From assembly GCA_932294295.1 (NCBI GenBank), contig OW028585.1:1334001-1398000 (forward strand): DNA of 64,000 nt, written 5' to 3'. This document shows, piece by piece, positions 11,521 through 20,500 of the stretch. This DNA comes from Alitta virens (Eukaryota; Annelida; Polychaeta; Phyllodocida; Nereididae). The position numbers and the translations under genes were made by a program. The notes under the pieces are model-generated. The model worked only from the letters and a program-made list of their open reading frames with translations. It made no database searches and was not told the DNA's origin. Positions within the stretch are counted from its first letter, which is position 1. Each line of letters starts with the position of its first letter.

Positions 11521-12741
11521 TGGATATTGAAGCAAGGAGAGATAGGCAACAAAAGTGGGTCAATCAGAGGCCCTGATAGATATTGAAGCAAGGAGAGATA
11601 GGCAACAAAAGTGGGTCAATCAGAGGCTCTGATGGATATTGAAGCAAGGAGAGATAGGCAACAAAAGTGGGTCAATCAGAGGCCCTGATGGATATTGAAG
11701 CAAGGAGAGATAGGCAACAAAAGTGGGTCAATCAGAGGCTCTGATGGATATTGAAGCAAGGAGAGATAGGCAACAAAAGTGGGTCAATCAGAGGCCCTGA
11801 TGGATATTGAAGCAAGGAGAGATAGGCAACAAAAGTGGGTCAATCAGAGGCTCTGATGGATATTGAAGCAAGGAGAGATAGGCAACAAAAGTGGGTCAAT
11901 CAGAGGCTCTGATGGATATTGAAGCAAGGAGAGATAGGCAACAAAAGTGGGTCAATCAGAGGCTCTGATGGATATTGAAGCAAGGAGAGATAGGCAACAA
12001 AAGTGGGTCAATCAGAGGCTCTGATGGATATTGAAGCAAGGAGAGATAGGCAACAAAAGTGGGTCAATCAGAGGCTCTGATGGATATTGAAGCAAGGAGA
12101 GATAGGCAACAAAAGTGGGTCAATCAGAGGCCCTGATGGATATTGAAGCAAGGAGAGATAGGCAACAAAAGTGGGTCAATCAGAGGCTTTGATGGATATT
12201 GAAGCAAGGAGAGATAGGCAACAAAAGTGGGTCAATCAGAGGCCCTGATGGATATTGAAGCAAGGAGAGATAGGCAACAAAAGTGGGTCAATCAGAGGCT
12301 CTGATGGATATTGAAGCAAGGAGAGATAGGCAACAAAAGTGGGTCAATCAGAGGCCCTGATGGATATTGAAGCAAGGAGAGATAGGCAACAAAAGTGGGT
12401 CAATCAGAGGCTCTGATGGATATTGAAGCAAGGAGAGATAGGCAACAAAAGTGGGTCAATCAGAGGCTCTGATGGATATTGAAGCAAGGAGAGATAGGCA
12501 ACAAAAGTGGGTCAATCAGAGGCTCTGATGGATATTGAAGCAAGGAGAGATAGGCAACAAAAGTGGGTCAATCAGAGGCTCTGATGGATATTGAAGCAAG
12601 GAGAGATAGGCAACAAAAGTGGTTCAATCAGAGGCTCTGATGGATATTGAAGCAAGGAGAGATAGGCAACAAAAGTGGGTCAATCAGAGGCTCTGATGGA
12701 TATTGAAGCAAGGAGAGATAGGCAACAAAAGTGGGTCAATC
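11519..12741. repeat. 56-bp satellite array, about 22 copies, with 10-unit higher-order period
   Basis: The unit begins GATGGATATTGAAGCAAGGA and ends GGTCAATCAGAGGCTCT-like. Copies are nearly identical; almost all variation is at one site (CTCT, CCCT or CTTT). Along the array this site reads C T C T C T T T T T, then C t C T C T T T T T, then T, so a 560-bp block of ten units is repeated. 56 is not a multiple of three and no long frame exists. Confidence 0.97.
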
Positions 12742-13680
12742 ACTGCGCACGTTAAATTTAACTAAGCGGCAAATAAAATTGTTTGTGGTACGACACTGCA
12801 TCGTCTTATTTAGAACAAGGACATGACCTATTTTTATCATAATATCAACCTTTCTACACTGTAAAATTCCTTACTCCCCCCACCAGGATCCTTGCTCAGC
12901 TGAATTCCTCTAGGCCTGATCAAGGTTCTTACGTCAAGACTGCTCACCCTTCTAAAAGTAACTGCACACTACAATCATGCTAAAAAACCAACCTTTGGTT
13001 TTTTTTTGGCTCTTCCTTATACCATATTAGTTTTGAATTCACCAATATATCGGGAATACAAGGTTTGGTTTTTTGAAATATCTAAATTTCTGGTGTTTCA
13101 CAAAACCATTCAAAACTGTCAAATTGAGTTTCTCAAGAGGCTTATCTAACACGTCACTAAGATAAATGATGATTTCATCACTGTGTGGATAATCCTGATT
13201 TAAAAAGTATAAAAACTGAAAACTCCCGTTGGTTATTTGAAAAACCAGTGACACCAGTGTCCAATGGATTTAAGTAGTAACAAATTTGACGGTGTATAAC
13301 CCTTTTTGGTTTCTTAAAAATCCATTGGTTTTTTTTACAGTGTAAACTTGTGGGTTTTGTTACAGGAAGGAAGGGTGTGGAATATAGTTTATAAAACTTC
13401 ATTGTAATCAGACTTCAGATATAAGAGCTTGTTGCAAATATCACTTTATTCATTCACAAGTAGTGTTTTATGGAATATTCAAATTTATTATGTAATATTT
13501 TCATAATCATAATATAACAAAAAAATAATAGGGATAAGCATTAAAGCGGTAACCAGTTCAGGAAACCATGTTTTCCATGTAGCCCCGCAGCAAGAATAGA
13601 GAAATATGTATATAAAAGAATCATAGTGACGCATATTATGGAGTATTCCACATAAAAGTCAAATTTGAGTGGTATATTAC
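12742..13680. other. Spacer, no gene seen
   Basis: Frames at 13039-13402 (minus) repeat KPLEK/FKKPK-like AT-driven residues and lack splice support. Confidence 0.45.
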
Positions 13681-14350
13681 AAAAGAACTTAAATACTTGA
13701 GTGGTTAAACAGTGCTAAAATAATGCTAAAACTGTTGAACAGCACTAAAAAATATGCTAACCAGTAATAAAACAATAGGATATATAATTTAATATTATAA
13801 AAGAGTGTGTGTATTGAATAAGAAAATTGACAACCTTTTTCACATTGATCAGACGCTGGATTTTTAGGAGGTTGAACAGTACCACAACAATATTAAACAG
13901 TACTTAGAATAATACCAAAAAGTACTAAGACAACATTAAACAGTATTAAAACAACATTAAACAGTACTAAAATGACATTACACAGTACTAAAACAGTACT
14001 AACTAATACACTGATCAGACGCTGGAGAGGTTAAACAGCACTAAAACAATATTGAACAGCACTTAAACAATATTAAACACTAGTAAAACAATATCTAAAG
14101 TACTAAAACAACATCACACTGTAATAAAACAATATAACAAATACTAAAACAACATTTAACAGCACTAAAACAATATTAAACAGCACTAAAACAATATTAA
14201 ACACTAATAAAAACTATATAAAAAGTACTAAAACAACATCACACAGTAATAAAACAATATAAAAAGTAATAAAACAACATTTAACAGTACTAAAACAACA
14301 TTTAACAGTACTTAAACAACAATGGACAGTAATGGAAAATATCAAACAGT
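13680..14350. repeat. Degenerate AT-rich tandem
   Basis: Roughly 20-23-bp units of the form AACAGTACTAAAACAACATT, diverged. It lies just past the receptor stop codon on the minus strand, so it may be part of the 3' UTR or flank. Confidence 0.75.
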
Positions 14351-14480
14351 TCTCTAAGAATATCAAATATAAATGAAGCAATAGGAAATGCTATAAATGA
14401 TGTTTTGTCCATATGAAACAAATTAAGAAGATTGACTACTATTTAACACCGATCGGTCACTGGATTCTTTGGAGCTTTTC

Positions 14481-14569
14481 TTAGATGTTGTCGCAATTCT
14501 GCGGAGCATTGCCATCCTGGGTTTTGCGACATCGAAGAACACCAAGTAATTCCTGTCTGAAGAGTTTGG
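14481..14569 (-). CDS. Receptor exon: helix 8 and C-terminal tail
   Basis: Acceptor tttttcatcag. Encodes AKLFRQELLGVLRCRKTQ and a short polar end, then TAA at 14481-14483. The KxFRxEL motif is helix 8; the Cys in VLRCRK is in a typical palmitoylation position. Confidence 0.85.
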
Positions 14570-17500
14570 CTGATGAAAAAATAAGGTAATCATCTTTTAA
14601 ATTAATCATTACTATACAGGCTGATTATGCAACAGATTCATCAGTCATACTTACTAAAACCTTATTTAGATTTCATTTGATCTGTCGCGTTACTCCAATC
14701 ACCATCTTCTTTTTGTTTTGACTCCGCTAGACAATTTTATCGTCGTACAAGTGCGATGGCACTTCACCAAGCATCACCTACGAGCAAAATTTTACTGTAC
14801 CAAATTTGGTTAGGTAGAGTGCTTTATTAATACCGTGCTGTCAAGGTTGTAATACCATGATTGCCTTCTGATCATGTGCCAGTATATTGAAATCTTTCCG
14901 CAAACATGGTTTTTATGATAAACAAGGTAAGTGCTAATTCTCAACAGATGGCAGCACCTGTCAGTCACTGTACGTCATCTAGCTGTAAATATCACGGTAG
15001 GATGATGGGCACAAAAGGACCCTTTAATCATTTACAATCACATTTCTTGATAAATTAGGAAAAGTGCAGTATAGCGGACCCACATTTATGACCATATTTA
15101 GCAAGCCTGAATGCCAGGCCTATGACGTCAAATGCTTGAATTCAATGAATGACGTCACAAACAAACAGCGGCGCTTTTCCGTTTTCACGGCAAGGACGAT
15201 GTAAATATTTATTTTAAACCCCCTCTTCCCTTTACAAATGTGTTAATCTTCTTTCACTAGATCTTAAACTTAGTGAGTGTTGGTCAAAAATAATGATGTA
15301 TTTTATAATCTATGGCTGTCAAATATGGGCATAAATTTGGGTCCGCTATACTGAACCATACCTTAAAATACAATATTTAATCTCAAATATTATTTTACAG
15401 ATATTGATGAAAACCACATTTACCTGAAATACAGTAGAGGAAAACATTTCCCGTGTGGTTGACAGACTTCAAGAAAAGGCAGACCTCGATCAGCATCGAA
15501 AAAAGTGCTGTGTAAAATGGACCCCTTCCGAAAAAATTGAACTAAAATAGAATCATTTTCAAATTTAAAAAAAAGGCATTGCTAATAAGTTCTTAATAAC
15601 AGATGAAATACAAGTAAAGTGTTTATTTACCACAATTGAAATGTCATTATCTGTTAAGAAAGAAGTGTTAGTACATTTCTAATGTAAGCAACACTATCCA
15701 AATGTGATGAAATTTTCCAATCTCCTTTAATTAGTCTGTTCTTTTTAAACTTTGAAGCATTGATTAGCTCAAGACAAATAATGAAAATCATACTGGCACT
15801 AACTAAGATCTGATTGTTTACATCCGCCTTTCACGACCGTCGTCGAGCGTCATCGACCCGGCATTAGGCGATGAGTTTTCTGGGTTAACCTTGCCTATAC
15901 TAGGATCCATGATAAATTTCCACTTGTTTTTGTGTGCATATTTTGCCATAAAAGGCATGGAGCAGCGCAAAATGAATTTCTATGTAAGCAACAAGTCCAA
16001 GCCAAACTTTTTAGCTGGAAGAAACAGCTCTGGGAACCAAAATAACCAGAATTTTGCTATACCCTCCATTGTAATTCCTGCTGCTTCTTTGAGCCCATAA
16101 CAAATGGCTATACCTTATGATGAAATAGTGAAAAAAAGTATTATTACAACAAAAAAAGTCAATTTGTACAGAGATGGGTTTTTATGGGTTAGGAAGTTGG
16201 GCTTTGACTATTTGGTAACATTTATATGTTAATGTATGACTGGTGCCGCTTCTTTCGTTTTATTTTTCCATTTAGACGTCTATATTGTACATTTGTATAT
16301 ATGATAGAACATGATTATTTTTAATTATTGAACTATTTAGTGACTCAGTTCATTGTGTATTTATGTGTAGAAACATTACAATATTTTAGAGATTATACAT
16401 ACATAGCTTTTTAACAATCAGTATTATTTTAACATGTGATTTGTACATTATGGTGCATATTCAATTATTCATTGTGTATATATCTTGCATTGCTTTCTTT
16501 AGTTTTCTTTCTGCTATTCTATTTTACATACTTGATGTTTTTGATTTTAACTTGACACATGTATCTTTTTGATATGGATTTGCCAATAAAAGTACATACA
16601 GTGCAACCTGTGTTAAGTGGTCAGCCAAGGGAAGTGGCCAAAGTGGCTGCTAAAGCCAGGTGGTTGCTGAAGTCTGGTGTAGATAATGCAAACCCGGTTT
16701 TCATAGTCATGAATATTGATTGGAATGCTTATATTACTGAATGATTTCAGATATTTACTGTTGACATTTTCTAACTTTAAAATGTTATTGCTCTATAAAA
16801 TATACTGGGAGAAGAAAATTTTTATATTAGTGCAATCATGTAATGATGGCAAATGAGAGTTCAACATATACATTTAAAATATGCATTTAACCTGCTTTTA
16901 GTTTGTACATGTAGTTTACTGTCATAATATTACATAATATATCCTGAAACATTATGAGGGATAAAGAGATAAAACTTTATTTTAAGATTAGGCTTCTAGC
17001 TTCAAAGTGTTGTCTTTAGTTATACCCCCATGGGTGATGCATTATTACATAATACCAGACTTCACGGCTTCACTGGTCTGTCATAATAGTTGCCCCAACT
17101 GACCACTAAGCACAGGTCATGATGGGGGTTTGGGGTGGAATCTGCTGACCGCTGGCCACAGAATAGAGGTGGCTGCCTAATCAAGGTGCATTTACATAGT
17201 ATTTTGTTGGGGGGGAATCAGACTGACCACTTAGGCCAGGTGGCTGCTCTAAAGAGGTGACCACTAGGGCAGGTTACACTGTATATATATATATATGTAA
17301 AAATAAGACCAAAACCAAGTGGAATGTTTATGGATTATGCTATAATATGTTTTTAAGATTCAGAAGCTCAAAGAAGACATATAACCCCCAAGTACATGGC
17401 CAAATGTACCACGTGCGTTTTTGCCCAATTAAAATGCATGTAGCACATTTGGCCATGTAGATTTCACAGTTTTTTAATAAGCTACTGCACAACCCCCACA

Positions 17501-20500
17501 GTATGCTTAGTATTTTTATTGTTTATGTCATGTACCAACTGTATTGAAAAACTATACACCAAGTAGAAATAAAAAAATCGTGAAATCTTAGAGTTGTTGC
17601 CAAAGAGGTGCTGAGAGTACTGAGACAACATTCCTACTTTATTTCCTTGTGCAGTCTTAATTTCAAAATAGAAACGCATTCAAATGAAATTGCTACTTTC
17701 TCAAGAATTTGCTATAATCGTAGTGGAATTATGATAATAATAATAAATATATTTTATATAGCATAAAAATCCACAGGCGCTCTAAACACTTGATTTATGA
17801 TAACCGCACTATATCCCTTACAACAGAACTAAACTAAGAAATTAATTTCCAGATGACGTCATGAGAGTCCAGGACTATTATTGGTTGAGGGACTGCCTTA
17901 ACCATTAAGAAACCAGGATTCACATGACACCATTTGGAGTTAAGCTTCCAAGTCTATTAGATTTGTTTCCAAGTCTATGAAATCGTCTGTCAAGATAGCC
18001 ATTATATGTACAGCCAAATTCATAATGTTGTAGACCAATCTCTTGGACTTGGAAGATAAACTCCAGAGGACGTTATGTGAATCCAGGACCATTATTGGTC
18101 ACAGCAGTCCCTCAACCAATGGGAGTCCTGGATTCTGACGGCTTCTGGAGTTAAATTTCCAAATCTATCTAAATATGCTGTAAGAGCAAAACGTCTAAAT
18201 GGGGTTGGAAATATTTAGAAGTTATTTATTCCTTACCTGGGATGAAAATGCGAAGTAGGCGCTTCCTGGAATCTGCGTAAAGAAGAAGAGGATACAAATG
18301 GAGACCAATATGCGAGCGACTTGATTTCCTAAAAATGCAAAAAACGATAAAAAGAGGACCAGCTTATATAGTGAAATTATGAAAATCATTTTGTGAGGAC
18401 CAGTTAATATATGATTGCGTAATTTCATATCAGTAGAATTATCCATATACCCATTGCAACCTATTCAATCTATGCATTACAGCTTGGAAACAAAACTCTA
18501 GATGAGATCATATGAATCAAGCACTACCATTGGCTGTCAGTAAGTGAGTGCCCTAACCAATGGGGGACTTTCAGCTCAACAGGGGGAGCGATATGTCGGT
18601 CCTGAAGCTTTTGTTTGATGATGTCATCATACAATCAGGCCATTCGGTGCATTGATGATGTCACAATGGTAGTAGGGACAGGCATGGAGCTCAATATGTT
18701 GACTGAAATGTCTCCCGTATCAGTCCTGGATTCACATATGATGTCATCTGGATTTTCCATGTCTATGAACTCCATTGTAAATTGTTGCAATTGGCTAATA
18801 TACCAATTAGGTATCTGCCAGATTGCCAACATATTATGTGCATACATTGTGTATAGGAAATTATTTGTCTTAAATCTGTTGCATCTATGGCTGTAGAATG
18901 GAAACAGAAACCTTGCAAACAATGTAATAATGGGAATACAAATATTGCGAGATTATTTATGGTATTAGGGCATGCAAGTAGATACTGACTCTTCAGCGTT
19001 GGTGAGTAGAAAATGGCTTCTTCCGGAACCAAGTAATGAATAGGGCTGGTCAGAACAAAGGCGGATTACTCGTTAAATAATGCATAAAAAATCCATAATT
19101 TCAACTGTCGTGGCACAAGGAAGTCCTAAACTACACCTGAAAATCGCAAATGAAAATACTCACTAGAATTTTAGTTAACGGCCAGTGTAAAAATGTAAAC
19201 AAACAGCTGCCTCTCACCTCGCCGATAATCTCCATAATTGAAGAACATTTTGGCATATTTCCATCTGACAACATACTTAGACATGATTGTTCTAACCATA
19301 TTGATGTGTATTTATCACTAAATGTCCGTAGTAAGTCCTTAATGCATTCCTATGCCACGCCATTGCACTATTGGCATGCCCTATATTGAACAATAATGTT
19401 AGGGTTTGCTGAGAACTATCCCCGCAAATCCAGAACTATAAAATGTACAGAATTCCTCTTTCAGTGAAACTATAGACATTGATGTTTCTGGTTTGATGGA
19501 ATTATCATACACTGTAAAATATATCATTGGTATTTAATGCAACAATATCCATAGCAACGGTCTTACCCTGTTGACCTGTGTTTGTCGATGAATCCTGTCT
19601 GTGCCTCAGTCTGTAGATGATCACCATGGTACTCACTGTTAAGACGATTGCCATGGCAACCTGTAAAAATAACACACTAAAGGGATGTTCAACATATGAC
19701 GATGGATGCATTTTTTGTACTCTTACTCATTGTCATCCATACATGATTCACTCACCAAGCATTTTACGTGTACTCACGCTAATTCGGACATCACTCTTGA
19801 GCATACGCTGAGAGGACAAAAATGTTGTAACATGTTTTAAACTTTGGCGGACGTTCTTTGAGTAAATTGTTTATTTTTGGCATATAACTTGCTCAGGAGT
19901 CAGTCAGCGAGCATTCTATGTACGTTTTACATACGTCTGTGGCCATCCTTGGCCATATGTAGCCATACATAGCCACTGTCCATCCGTATGTGCCATCCAC
20001 TCCCATTCACGAGTGCCTTACAGATGCTTGGTGACAGACACGTGGTGAGTGTTTGACGGAAGTTCAACGAGCGTTTGGCGGACGTCCAGCAACCGATCAC
20101 GTACGCTCGTCGAAAAAATTGATATGAGCCACGAGTGAGCAAGCAAAGTCCATTTTTTTATATACGTAGTCATACGTAGGCCTATACATGATAGTGTGAA
20201 CGCCCCTTTATCCATACTCAATGTTTGGATTCAACATCCTCTGGTTCTTTTTTACTTGTGCACAACTAAGCATTGCAACTATATTCATGCAAATGTGCCA
20301 TGGCAGTTTATCATAATATGAACCCGCTAAACCAGACAAAGTTGTTGCTACGAATTTAGGCACACCACAAGTTCCCTCATTGCCCACTGCGCACCTACCT
20401 TGTTTATGACCGTTACATATCCGTGAATCTTCGACAACAGAGGATCGGATGGCAATAACAGACAAGCTTTGGAGGGATAACTAGCAGACAGTGTAATGAA

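Noticed and set aside
11519..12741. CRISPR array
   Set aside because: Units are head-to-tail and uniform with no spacers, in a eukaryotic context.
15508..15509. Nearer AG as acceptor for the TM7 exon
   Set aside because: It leaves the wrong phase with TM6; the AG at 15542-15543 restores it and adds a sensible loop.
18615..18922. Overlapping frames on both strands
   Set aside because: Both strands are open over repeat-like sequence; no splice support or protein family.
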